Of a stretch of 7,029 nt of DNA, positions 1 through 6,565 are shown piece after piece (within the stretch, counting starts at the first letter, position 1; each line of letters opens with the position of its first letter). This DNA comes from Actinomycetota bacterium (GTDB taxonomy: Bacteria > Actinomycetota > Acidimicrobiia > Acidimicrobiales > Ilumatobacteraceae): the NCBI GenBank assembly GCA_005801025.1, contig SYDZ01000299.1:1-7029 (forward strand), given 5' to 3'. Under the pieces are notes generated by a model. It ran no database searches, was not told the origin of the DNA, and worked only from the letters and a program-made list of their open reading frames with translations. The position numbers and the translations under genes were made by a program.

Positions 1-609
1 GGCGCGTCGTTGCTCATTGGGCTCAATCACGATGACCACTCCAGCACCAGCGGCCTTGACCCACTGCATAGCACCCAGCCCAATCGGTCCAGCTCCTTGC
101 ACGACGGCTATATCTCCCAAGCGAATTCCACTGCGACGCACTGCGTGAAAAGCCACAGTTGTCGGCTCAACTTGAGCAGCCTGAATATCGCTCAAAGCAG
201 GATTAGTTTTGACAATACGCGATGCACTGACAGCAATGCGCGGAGCGAAGCCACCATGCTGAGGGGCCATGGCATCACGACCAAGAGCGGACATAAACGA
301 AACGAAACAGCGATCAGCCTGACCAGCGCGACAAGGCGCACATTGCCCACACGCCGGAGCCACCGCAACAACAACGCGATCACCCTCGCTGAAAGATTTG
401 ACATCGGCGCCAACTGCACTGAGAGTTCCAGACCATTCGTGTCCACAAATCGCTGGGTTATACGGTGCTCCGGATTGGTAGGCATGGATATCAGTCCCGC
501 AGATACCGCAATACGCAATATCTACCACGACTCCTGTAGATGCTGGGGATGGGTCGGGAAACTCGATCATCTCCACTTTGTTCTTGCCAGTGATCAATGC
601 TGCAAACAT
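1..609 (-). CDS. Zinc-dependent medium-chain alcohol dehydrogenase, N-terminal part (cut by window edge)
   Basis: The frame is open from an ATG at 609-607 to the left edge, giving 203 residues and no stop; family members are usually about 340-350 residues. Visible motifs: GICGTD with C37 and then GHEW with H57-E58 (catalytic zinc region), four cysteines C87, C90, C93 and C101 (structural zinc lobe), VEPTTVAFHAV with E148, and the Rossmann nucleotide loop GAGPIG at 172-177. An acidic residue, E196, at the end of the second Rossmann strand favours NAD+ over NADP+ (family knowledge). The layout matches the sorbitol, threonine and butanediol dehydrogenase branch, which oxidises secondary alcohols in the cytoplasm. 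The exact substrate cannot be read from the sequence. A good ribosome binding site (AGAGGA, 6 bases upstream) fixes the start. The gene is divergent from the ABM-fold gene. Its neighbours suggest it oxidises an alcohol made in the same catabolic pathway, but this is inference. Confidence 0.93.
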   Translation of the reverse strand, partial: MFAALITGKNKVEMIEFPDPSPASTGVVVDIAYCGICGTDIHAYQSGAPYNPAICGHEWSGTLSAVGADVKSFSEGDRVVVAVAPACGQCAPCRAGQADRCFVSFMSALGRDAMAPQHGGFAPRIAVSASRIVKTNPALSDIQAAQVEPTTVAFHAVRRSGIRLGDIAVVQGAGPIGLGAMQWVKAAGAGVVIVIEPNEQRRA

Positions 610-615
610 CTGTGT

Positions 616-621
616 TCCTCT
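616..621 (-). promoter_or_regulatory. Ribosome binding site of the alcohol dehydrogenase
   Basis: On the minus strand the bases read AGAGGA, followed by a 6-base spacer and the ATG at 609-607. This is the clearest Shine-Dalgarno site in the window and supports the chosen start. Confidence 0.7.
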
Positions 622-652
622 GTTCGTCTGATTTTCTCAGCGTGTCTTCAGA

Positions 653-701
653 TTACGACTTGGGACTGCTCGACACAGGATTGAAGGCACCCAAGTAATA
701 A
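653..701. repeat. Imperfect inverted repeat in the divergent intergenic region
   Basis: The left arm at 653-664 (TTACGACTTGGG) pairs with the right arm at 690-701 (CCCAAGTAATAA) at 10 of 12 positions; the core ACTTGGG/CCCAAGT is a perfect 7-base match. The arms are 25 bases apart. The repeat lies between the divergently transcribed alcohol dehydrogenase and ABM-fold genes, where an operator shared by both promoters would be expected. No regulator gene is present in the window to pair with it, so its function is unproven. Confidence 0.35.
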
Positions 702-710
702 CGTGTGTCG
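671..710. repeat. Second, interleaved inverted repeat in the same intergenic region
   Basis: CGACACA at 671-677 is the exact reverse complement of TGTGTCG at 704-710, with 26 bases between the arms. The right arm ends one base before the ATG at 712, so a protein bound there would cover the start of the ABM-fold gene. The repeat is interleaved with the one at 653-701. Seven-base arms at this distance could arise by chance, so this is only a candidate operator. Confidence 0.25.
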
Positions 711-711
711 T

Positions 712-1059
712 ATGAGCCTTATTGCGATTGAAGCATCCATCTACCTCAATGATCCTGCTGTCCGTGACGCCGCCGTCGCCGAATCAGCGAAGTATCAACA
801 AGCCACACGCGATGATGAGCCTGGCTGTTTGGTGTATTGCTTCGCCGCTGATCCATGCATCGCTGACCACATTCAGGTGTATGAACTTTGGGAGAACGCG
901 GAAACCTTAGCCGCCCATTTTGATCACCCGAATTATCACAACATGCGTGAACTCTTGGGCAAATACGGTCTGAAGTCGGCTGTGAGCCGTAAGCATCTCA
1001 TCACCAAGTCAGCCCCTGTGTACGGAAGCGATTTCAAAGCCAGTTCTTCGTTTGACTAA
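712..1059 (+). CDS. ABM-fold (antibiotic biosynthesis monooxygenase / YgiN-like) small protein
   Basis: The protein has 115 residues from the ATG at 712. An in-frame GTG at 703 would add only MCR and is less likely. Residues about 3-85 fit the dimeric ferredoxin-like ABM domain: an N-terminal strand (SLIAIEASIYL), a helix rich in Ala/Glu, the turn DEPGCLVY at 35-42, then VYELWEN with E58 and W60, and AAHFDHPNYH with H69. The family includes cofactor-free quinol monooxygenases and heme-degrading enzymes, plus many members of unknown role, so the activity here is undetermined. The C-terminal 25 residues look like a loose tail. No strong ribosome site precedes it: the nearest purine run is GAAGG at 683-687. 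It is divergent from the dehydrogenase. Its TAA stop at 1057-1059 overlaps the TAG stop of the convergent synthetase gene by 3 bases, 4 bases counting the gene ends at 1056-1059. Confidence 0.85.
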   Translation: MSLIAIEASIYLNDPAVRDAAVAESAKYQQATRDDEPGCLVYCFAADPCIADHIQVYELWENAETLAAHFDHPNYHNMRELLGKYGLKSAVSRKHLITKSAPVYGSDFKASSSFD

Positions 1060-2678
1060 GCGCTCGCTATTTCCTTAGCCCAGCGATAATCCGCTTTACC
1101 AGACGGACTGCGGTACACCTGATCAACAAAGATAACTCGGCGTGGTGCTTTATAGGTTGCCAAACGTTTCTTCACGTGCTCAATCACTTCAGTTTCAGAA
1201 ATCTCGCCGGCTCGCTCGGCCACCAAGGTGATCATTTCCCCGAAGCGAGTGTCTGGCACTCCAACGACGACGCAATCAACAACATTCGGGTGTGAACGAG
1301 CCGCTACTTCCACTTCTTCGGGGTAGACCTTCTCTCCACCCGTATTAATGCACACCGAACCGCGTCCGAGAAGATGCACAGTTCCATCTTTATCAATTTC
1401 CGCGAAGTCACCTGGAATCGTGTAACGCACACCCTCAATGACGCGAAAGGTCTGTGCTGTTTTTTCTGCATCGCCAAAATATCCGTCGGGCATTGCTCCC
1501 GCAGCCGCGAGAACTCCGTTGCGACCACTTCCAAAGGGAATCTTTTCCCAAGTTTGTGGGTCAAATAACGCTGTATTGGGAGTCGCCATAAATGCGGCAG
1601 TTGCCACTGGGTCTTGACCAGGCATCGTCATTGCCACTGCAAATGGCCCACCCTCAGATGCCCCGATCATGTCCATCACAACTGCTTGAGTTGCACGTTC
1701 CATAAGGGCACTTTTCATTTCTGATGACAAGGTCGCACCCGTCGAAACAATGCGGCCGAGACTGGAAAGATCGTAGGGTTCTCCCGATAACTCTGCGCGT
1801 TTGAGTTCTTCAACAATTGGGCGAGCAAATGCGTCTCCGACGATTGAGAGTTGAGAAACTTTTTCACGCTGAACTAGACGCAACAGTTCAGCGGCATCAA
1901 AGCGCCTCCCACCAAGAAGCACGACCGTACCGCCAAGTACAAAAGTTGAGAAAGCCAAAAACATTGCTGTCCCGTGCATCAACGGAGGCGCGGTCATATT
2001 CACTGGACTTTTTCCTGCGCCGTTCAGTTCACTGGCAACTCGTGCAACATCGGCCACAGTTTCGGGCAATGCCAAACCCATTGACGCATACCCAGTAAAT
2101 GCCAACGCCCCAAATAGTCCAGTATGACTCCAAACAACACCCTTAGGTAAGCCTGTTGTTCCGCCGGTGTACAGCAATAAGGAATCATTTCCTGATCGCG
2201 CAATCGGCGGCATTGGCGAATATGAATCAATGGCTTGGATGTAGTCAACGCTTCCGTCAAGTAGTTCGCTCTCATCACCACCGTCTATCTGCAAAAACAG
2301 GCGCACCTTGGGCAGTGACGGGCGCGCTTCGCGAACTACATCGCTAAATGCGGCGTGATACACCAACGCCGTGGCACCCGAATCCGCCAAAACATGAATG
2401 ATCTCTGGTGCTTTGTAACGAAAATTGACATTGACCGTGCTCGCGCGCACCTTGAATGAGGCATAGGCAGTCTCTAAATATTCTGGACAGTTGTATAACA
2501 GTTGTCCAACTTTGGCATCATGACCGACGCCGTACGAGTCAAAGAGTGAAGCAATACGCGAGGCGCGGTCGTCAAGATCTCGCCAACGGATGTGTGTATC
2601 GCCGATCACGACCGCGACATGATCTGGCTGCGATGCGGCCAAGGCTTCCCACAGAGTGGCCCAATTTTCTGTCAACAT
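1056..2678 (-). CDS. Acyl-CoA synthetase A, AMP-binding, FadD19/FadD17-like
   Basis: This 540-residue adenylate-forming enzyme would make an acyl-CoA from a carboxylic acid, ATP and CoA. Motifs in order: the phosphate-binding loop YTGGTTGLPKG at 170-180; PPLMHGTA near 231-238; GDAFARP near 281-287; GASEGG at 339-344; Y419 and PGD at 422-424; the hinge region GRGSVCINTGGEKVYPEEVE around 438-457; and the C-terminal catalytic lysine K528 in SPSGKADYR. The Ser in GRGS, where the classic hinge motif has Asp downstream, and the phrase VNVNFRY match steroid-acid activating FadD19-type enzymes (family recollection, not a search). The ATG at 2678 was chosen because MLTEN aligns with the MLTYA start of its paralogue. 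A TTG at 2690 would add four residues and remains possible. It is the last gene of the three-gene operon, starting 16 bases after the Rieske stop, and its end overlaps the convergent ABM-fold gene. Confidence 0.95.
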   Translation of the reverse strand: MLTENWATLWEALAASQPDHVAVVIGDTHIRWRDLDDRASRIASLFDSYGVGHDAKVGQLLYNCPEYLETAYASFKVRASTVNVNFRYKAPEIIHVLADSGATALVYHAAFSDVVREARPSLPKVRLFLQIDGGDESELLDGSVDYIQAIDSYSPMPPIARSGNDSLLLYTGGTTGLPKGVVWSHTGLFGALAFTGYASMGLALPETVADVARVASELNGAGKSPVNMTAPPLMHGTAMFLAFSTFVLGGTVVLLGGRRFDAAELLRLVQREKVSQLSIVGDAFARPIVEELKRAELSGEPYDLSSLGRIVSTGATLSSEMKSALMERATQAVVMDMIGASEGGPFAVAMTMPGQDPVATAAFMATPNTALFDPQTWEKIPFGSGRNGVLAAAGAMPDGYFGDAEKTAQTFRVIEGVRYTIPGDFAEIDKDGTVHLLGRGSVCINTGGEKVYPEEVEVAARSHPNVVDCVVVGVPDTRFGEMITLVAERAGEISETEVIEHVKKRLATYKAPRRVIFVDQVYRSPSGKADYRWAKEIASA

Positions 2679-2694
2679 TTCTACGCTCAACCCA

Positions 2695-4140
2695 TCAACC
2701 TGGCGGCGTGATAAACGGTGTCAATGCGCTGACATCACGGTGATCAGCAGTCAAACCTTGAATGATGCACTGATCAATGTGACGGTGGATGAGACGCATT
2801 CGCGCCTCTTGATACGGACCAAAACTGACACCCTTCTTGGCATTCTTGGCGGTGATTTTGAGTCCGAGTTGAACCTTCGGCAAGTTAGCCATGTCCTGTT
2901 CAAAGACATCCGCTAATCCTGACATCCCCTCAGCTTCTTTCCATGACTGCTCGAGTTTGAGGCGCTGAATCGGGGCAGGGGCAGGTCGCTCTTGACCTTC
3001 GGGAACTGGCATCATGCGCAACACATCCATGTAGCAAGTGTCAGGTGTCGGGCCGGGGCGCCAGCGATACGTCAGTGATTGTCCCACGCCGGCCCACGGA
3101 GCGAAGGCTGGGAACAAGTGATACAGATGCGCGTCAAGCATTTCTGAATCAGAAACGTTGGAAAGATCTTTGCCGTAAATCGGACCCATCACCGATCGGA
3201 AAATCTCGGCGACCACTTCACGTGCCGACGAACCATCGGGCACTTCAACTGAGCCACGCTCCGAACGGGCCGAAAAAGCCAAATACGCGTCAGCAACCTG
3301 TTGCTCACTGAGATCACCAAGATGGGGACTTTGGATGCCGAAGCCGTTGATGAAGCGCGTCACATAAGGCGAATCTGCCCAAATGGAATATTCACTGTTG
3401 GTGTCACCCGCGAATTCAAGAATCTGCGGATGCGTTGCAATCACGTGATACCCCTCGGCGAAAGCTTCCATGCACACCTTCCAGTTAGCGGGGACCTCCT
3501 TCACTGCATGAAAAGCCTTATAACGATTTTCCATATTGAAGTCACGGCTGAAATGCTCAATCAGTTTGTCAGCAACTTTTTCAAATGGCATCGCCTCAGG
3601 ATCAAGGTTGATGAAAACAAATCCGCACCAAACGGCCACTAAGGCCTGCGGTAAATCAGTGTCACTCTCATCCAACACCTGCGGGAAATCCCATTGTGCA
3701 GGGATCTCTGCTAATTCGCCGTTGAGATCCCAACGCCAACCATGAAACGGACAGCGAAAAGAAGCCACTCGTCCATCCTCAACTCGCAACTTTGTACCAC
3801 GGTGCAGACACGAGTTGTGGAAAGCCTTGATTGATCCGTCTTTTGTCCGCACCACAATCAGCGATTGATCAGCCACGTCGTACACGACATGATCGCCTGG
3901 TTGCGTCAACTCATCGAGAGTGCACGCCATCTGCCATGTCCGAGTCCACATGTACTCATTTTCTAAAGCGGCGAACTCATGCGAGGTATAGCGCAGTTTG
4001 GGGACATCGGCCTTGCCTTGAGAGACATAAGAATGATCAGTCAAAGACAATGGCACTTGACGCGAGTCAGCAACCAAAAGGTCCTGAACGGACGGACCCG
4101 TGCTGCGGTCCTTTCCTATTTCAGACTCAACAGCAGTCAT
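2695..4140 (-). CDS. Rieske non-heme iron oxygenase, alpha subunit
   Basis: The protein has 481 residues, within the usual 400-480 range for alpha subunits. The Rieske [2Fe-2S] domain spans about 65-180, with ligands C111 and H113 (CLHRG) and C130 and H133 (CPFHGW). The catalytic domain follows: NWKVCMEAFAEGYH near 219-232 supplies the mononuclear iron histidines H232 and H237, and D416 in FEQDMANLPKVQLG is the likely third, carboxylate ligand. The residue bridging the two metal centres is Glu (E229) rather than the Asp of naphthalene dioxygenase. Enzymes of this family use O2 and electrons from a ferredoxin or reductase to hydroxylate, dihydroxylate or demethylate substrates in the cytoplasm. 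No beta subunit or electron-transfer gene is nearby, so it is probably an alpha-only enzyme with an unlinked partner. The ATG at 4140 follows the upstream stop by 2 bases. It lies between two acyl-CoA synthetases, suggesting an organic acid or its CoA ester as substrate. Confidence 0.96.
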   Translation of the reverse strand: MTAVESEIGKDRSTGPSVQDLLVADSRQVPLSLTDHSYVSQGKADVPKLRYTSHEFAALENEYMWTRTWQMACTLDELTQPGDHVVYDVADQSLIVVRTKDGSIKAFHNSCLHRGTKLRVEDGRVASFRCPFHGWRWDLNGELAEIPAQWDFPQVLDESDTDLPQALVAVWCGFVFINLDPEAMPFEKVADKLIEHFSRDFNMENRYKAFHAVKEVPANWKVCMEAFAEGYHVIATHPQILEFAGDTNSEYSIWADSPYVTRFINGFGIQSPHLGDLSEQQVADAYLAFSARSERGSVEVPDGSSAREVVAEIFRSVMGPIYGKDLSNVSDSEMLDAHLYHLFPAFAPWAGVGQSLTYRWRPGPTPDTCYMDVLRMMPVPEGQERPAPAPIQRLKLEQSWKEAEGMSGLADVFEQDMANLPKVQLGLKITAKNAKKGVSFGPYQEARMRLIHRHIDQCIIQGLTADHRDVSALTPFITPPG

Positions 4141-4142
4141 GA

Positions 4143-5780
4143 TTACGACGACCCTTGTGATTCTTCAAACAGAGTGCGCGCCGTCCCATAATCAGCTTTC
4201 CCGTTCGGGGCGCGCGGTACCGTCGTTACGAATACGAGTTGCTTGGGAACCTTATAACTTGAGAGCTTCGTCTTCGTATAGGCAATGACTTCTTCTCCAG
4301 TAGGAATACGCTCCCCTGGGTTGACTGAGGCCACACCAACCACGCGTTGTCCAAAGCGCTCATCGGGGATCCCGAAAACTAAACAGTCCGCCACGACATC
4401 ATGGGTTTTGACGGCTTCTTCCACTTCCTCCGGAAAGACTTTTTCGCCCGCAGTATTGATGCAGTTGGAACCGCGACCCAACAGAGTGATCGTTCCGTCG
4501 GCTTCAACAACTGCCATGTCGCCAGGGAAACTGTAACGAACGCCGTCAAAACTTCTAAAAGTCCGATCTGATTTTTCTGGATCCTTGTAGTAGCCAATCG
4601 GCACCCCGGAGCCGCTCACGCCAACCATGCCCTGTTCACCAGAACCGGCAACAACCTCTTTACCAGTCTCAAAGTTGATGACCTTGGTATTGGGCATCGC
4701 GCCAAACTTGGCAGTCGTATTGATATTCGCCTTGGTGGCCATCGTTTGACCCATTCCACCTTCACTGGAACCGAGGATGTCCATCACAACTGTGGTCGGC
4801 ATATATTCAAAAATTTCGGCCTTGATATCTGATGAGAACATTGCGCCAGTTGACATAATCATTTTCACTGCCGACGTATCAAAGGGCGTTCCCGTGTCTG
4901 ACTGTTGCTTCAGAGCTTGCACCATTGGCCGGGCGAAAGCATCACCAACGATGATCAAGGTGCCGACTCCGTGACGCTCGACAACACGGAACATTTCCGC
5001 GGCGTCAAAGGACTGCCCCTCAAGAAGAACGACTTTGCCGGCCATCAAATGAGGGACGAGGGCGCCCAGCCAGACTCCTGTGCCATGCATCAATGGACAA
5101 CAAGGCATGCCGACTGGTTGACCGGAACCTGTATGAATCATTTTGGCTAACGCCGTCACTCCTTCAATGCTCGTGATGGCGGGAAGCCCAGCAGAATTTG
5201 TATAAAAGCCTAAGAAACCCTCGGTAAAGGAGCCCATCGGGTACATCACGCCCTTCGGCATTCCCGTTGTGCCTCCGGTGTACAACATGTACAGGTCGTC
5301 AACTCCGCGAACAATACGCTCTGCTGGATCATGATCGTCCAGAACTGATTCCCATGGAATCGCCCCATTAACACCGGCCGAGGAGGAATCAAGCACCTCT
5401 ATCAAGAGTCGCAATTTTGGCAATTGATGAGCAATTCGTTGAATACGATCACCAAGACTTGAATGGAAAACAAGAGCTTCACAATCGGCGTTATCTAAGA
5501 GATACAGCAACTCATCGTCAAGGTAGCGATAGTTGACATTGACTGGAGTGACCCGATTTTTGAAGGCTGCGTATTGGGTAATCAAATACTCTGGACAGTT
5601 GTACATGAACATGCCAACTTTTGAATGTTCACGAATGCCATTTAACTCAAAGGCCGCGGCGAGACGCGCTGCGTGTTCGTCATATTGTGACCACGTCACC
5701 TCCACGTCACCGTAAGCAATTGCTACGGCATCAGAAAACTCGTCGGCATGCGCCTCAAAAATATTTGCGTAAGTCAGCAC
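4143..5780 (-). CDS. Acyl-CoA synthetase B, AMP-binding, FadD19/FadD17-like, GTG start
   Basis: This 545-residue adenylate-forming enzyme is a paralogue of the synthetase at the other end of the operon; the two align almost without gaps around the motifs. Motifs: YTGGTTGMPKG at 167-177; CPLMHGTG near 228-235; GDAFARP near 279-285; GSSEGG at 337-342; Y416 and PGD at 419-421; GRGSNCINTAGEKVFPEEVE around 435-454; catalytic lysine K528 in APNGKADYG. The frame is open further upstream to an ATG at 5900, but those 40 extra residues look non-coding, overlap the divergent HAD gene and have no counterpart in the paralogue. The GTG at 5780-5778 is preceded by a G-rich ribosome site and gives MLTYANIFEA, matching the paralogue start. 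It is the first gene of the operon. The expected reaction is CoA-thioester formation; a C24-C27 steroid side-chain acid is one possibility, but the substrate is not proven. Confidence 0.94.
   Translation of the reverse strand: MLTYANIFEAHADEFSDAVAIAYGDVEVTWSQYDEHAARLAAAFELNGIREHSKVGMFMYNCPEYLITQYAAFKNRVTPVNVNYRYLDDELLYLLDNADCEALVFHSSLGDRIQRIAHQLPKLRLLIEVLDSSSAGVNGAIPWESVLDDHDPAERIVRGVDDLYMLYTGGTTGMPKGVMYPMGSFTEGFLGFYTNSAGLPAITSIEGVTALAKMIHTGSGQPVGMPCCPLMHGTGVWLGALVPHLMAGKVVLLEGQSFDAAEMFRVVERHGVGTLIIVGDAFARPMVQALKQQSDTGTPFDTSAVKMIMSTGAMFSSDIKAEIFEYMPTTVVMDILGSSEGGMGQTMATKANINTTAKFGAMPNTKVINFETGKEVVAGSGEQGMVGVSGSGVPIGYYKDPEKSDRTFRSFDGVRYSFPGDMAVVEADGTITLLGRGSNCINTAGEKVFPEEVEEAVKTHDVVADCLVFGIPDERFGQRVVGVASVNPGERIPTGEEVIAYTKTKLSSYKVPKQLVFVTTVPRAPNGKADYGTARTLFEESQGSS
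4152..4156 (-). promoter_or_regulatory. Ribosome binding site of the Rieske gene, inside the preceding gene
   Basis: AAGGG on the minus strand lies within the last codons of synthetase B, 11 bases before the Rieske ATG at 4140. With only 2 bases between stop and start, this suggests coupled translation. Confidence 0.4.
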
Positions 5781-5783
5781 TGT

Positions 5784-5792
5784 CTTCCCCCC
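5784..5792 (-). promoter_or_regulatory. Ribosome binding site deciding the GTG start of synthetase B
   Basis: The minus strand reads GGGGGGAAG ending 3 bases before the GTG at 5780. Its G run ends 6 bases before the start codon, a normal Shine-Dalgarno distance. This supports the GTG start over the longer open frame that begins at 5900. Confidence 0.55.
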
Positions 5793-5830
5793 ACTGGATT
5801 CACATCTGTTTGATCGCCCTGATAAGGAGC

Positions 5831-5846
5831 AATTGACATAACAATT
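5831..5846. promoter_or_regulatory. Candidate operator: AATTG-N6-CAATT inverted repeat
   Basis: AATTG at 5831-5835 and CAATT at 5842-5846 form a perfect 5-base inverted repeat with a 6-base spacer. It sits in the 80-base region between the minus-strand synthetase operon and the plus-strand HAD gene and overlaps the TATAAT element. A dimeric repressor bound here could control both directions. The arms are short and AT-rich, so chance is a real alternative. Confidence 0.3.
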
Positions 5847-5849
5847 ATA
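5844..5849 (-). promoter_or_regulatory. Putative -10 element of the synthetase-Rieske-synthetase operon
   Basis: The minus strand reads TATAAT, an exact match to the bacterial -10 consensus, in an AT-rich patch. A transcript would start near 5837 and have a leader of about 57 bases before the GTG at 5780. The matching -35 position (about 5867-5873, reading TGGCATC) falls inside the HAD coding start and is a poor match, so the promoter call rests on the -10 alone. Confidence 0.4.
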
Positions 5850-5852
5850 GGG
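5849..5852 (+). promoter_or_regulatory. Ribosome binding site of the HAD hydrolase gene
   Basis: AGGG ends 8 bases before the ATG at 5861; a second AGG at 5854-5856 is closer than usual. This supports the chosen start. Confidence 0.45.
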
Positions 5853-5860
5853 TAGGCGAA

Positions 5861-6511
5861 ATGCTTGATGCCACTGAACAGGGAACGAACATTCGGGCAA
5901 TAGTTTTTGATTTTGGTGGCGTCCTGATTTCTTCGATCACTCACCAAATCCATAAAATTGCTGTACACCACGGGGTGGACGTGGCAACGATGTTGAGCAT
6001 TCTTTTGGGTCCCCTCGAAAGTGGTCCTCACCCTTGGCATCAAGCTGAGCGCGGCGAGATTGCCGTTTCCGCCATTCAAGAAGGTCTCCAACCGTGGGCA
6101 ACGCCGCACGGCGTGCGTTTGGTGGGTGACGAAATTGAAGCCGTGATGGCCCCTGGGCAGTACACGGTGATCACCCCGATGTTGGATAAGGTCAGCGACT
6201 TACGCACACGGGGTTTCGCAACTGGGCTGCTGACTAACTCTTTTGCCGAATTTCGTCCAAAAATGCAAAAAGATCTCCGTTTTGAGGACTTCTCAGCAGT
6301 AGTTGAGTCCTTCGCCATCGGTTCGCGTAAGCCAGAACCGGCGATCTATGAGGCCACGGCCCAGATGCTTCAAGTCCAGCACTCCGAGATTTTGTATCTC
6401 GATGATTTCCCGCACAACATTGCCATGGCGAAAACTTTTTCCTGGACAACGATTGAGGTTCGCGATCCCCTTCTCGCCTTGGCTGAGATTGACAGTTTCT
6501 TGCCTGATTGA
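5861..6511 (+). CDS. HAD-superfamily hydrolase (epoxide-hydrolase-N-terminal / ACAD10-like phosphatase group)
   Basis: The protein has 216 residues. HAD motif I is VFDFGGVL with nucleophile D17; motif II is LLTNS with T125-N126; motif III is GSRKPEP with K157; motif IV is YLDDFPHN with D181-D182. A helical cap lies between about residues 24 and 105 and contains ERGEI (63-67), typical of the subfamily related to the phosphatase domain of soluble epoxide hydrolase and the N-terminal domain of ACAD10. The residue two after the nucleophile is Gly (G19) instead of the usual Asp; YihX-type sugar-phosphate phosphatases share this change, so activity is not excluded. The substrate is unknown. It is divergent from the synthetase operon across 80 bases and is followed after 54 bases by the second Rieske gene, likely in one operon. 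The context suggests an accessory role in the same catabolism, which is inference. Confidence 0.92.
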   Translation: MLDATEQGTNIRAIVFDFGGVLISSITHQIHKIAVHHGVDVATMLSILLGPLESGPHPWHQAERGEIAVSAIQEGLQPWATPHGVRLVGDEIEAVMAPGQYTVITPMLDKVSDLRTRGFATGLLTNSFAEFRPKMQKDLRFEDFSAVVESFAIGSRKPEPAIYEATAQMLQVQHSEILYLDDFPHNIAMAKTFSWTTIEVRDPLLALAEIDSFLPD

Positions 6512-6565
6512 CATTCGGACACCTCAGTACCACTCAAAAGTAATCGGATGGTCAATAATGGGTGT
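6512..6565 (+). other. 54-base gap between HAD and second Rieske gene
   Basis: No hairpin followed by T residues is visible, so read-through from the HAD gene is likely. No clear ribosome site precedes the ATG at 6566; only GGTG at 6561-6564 lies close by. A three-codon frame, ATG GGT GTA TGA at 6558-6569, overlaps the start codon. Confidence 0.5.

Noticed and set aside
10..684. Long plus-strand open frame of 224 codons
   Set aside because: It lies antisense to the clear alcohol dehydrogenase frame, has a Ser/Thr/His/Arg-rich composition with no recognisable domain, and runs across the intergenic region; it is a mirror of the real gene.
703..711. GTG at 703 as start of the ABM-fold gene
   Set aside because: It adds only three residues (MCR) before a normal ATG whose following sequence fits the first strand of the domain.
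1056..1078. CTAAG/CTTAG inverted repeat as a bidirectional terminator
   Set aside because: The stem is only 5 base pairs with a 13-base loop and there is no T run on either side, so it does not make a credible intrinsic terminator.
5833..5838. Perfect TTGACA on the plus strand as -35 of the HAD gene
   Set aside because: No -10-like sequence lies at the right distance; the matching position falls at the HAD start codon and reads GCGAAA.
5781..5900. N-terminal extension of synthetase B to the ATG at 5900
   Set aside because: It overlaps the divergent HAD gene and promoter elements, has no family match, and the GTG at 5780 has a ribosome site and matches the paralogue start.
6508..6513. TTGACA overlapping the HAD stop codon as -35 of the second Rieske gene
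   Set aside because: The position 17-18 bases downstream reads CACTCA/ACTCAA, a poor -10, so an independent promoter is not supported.
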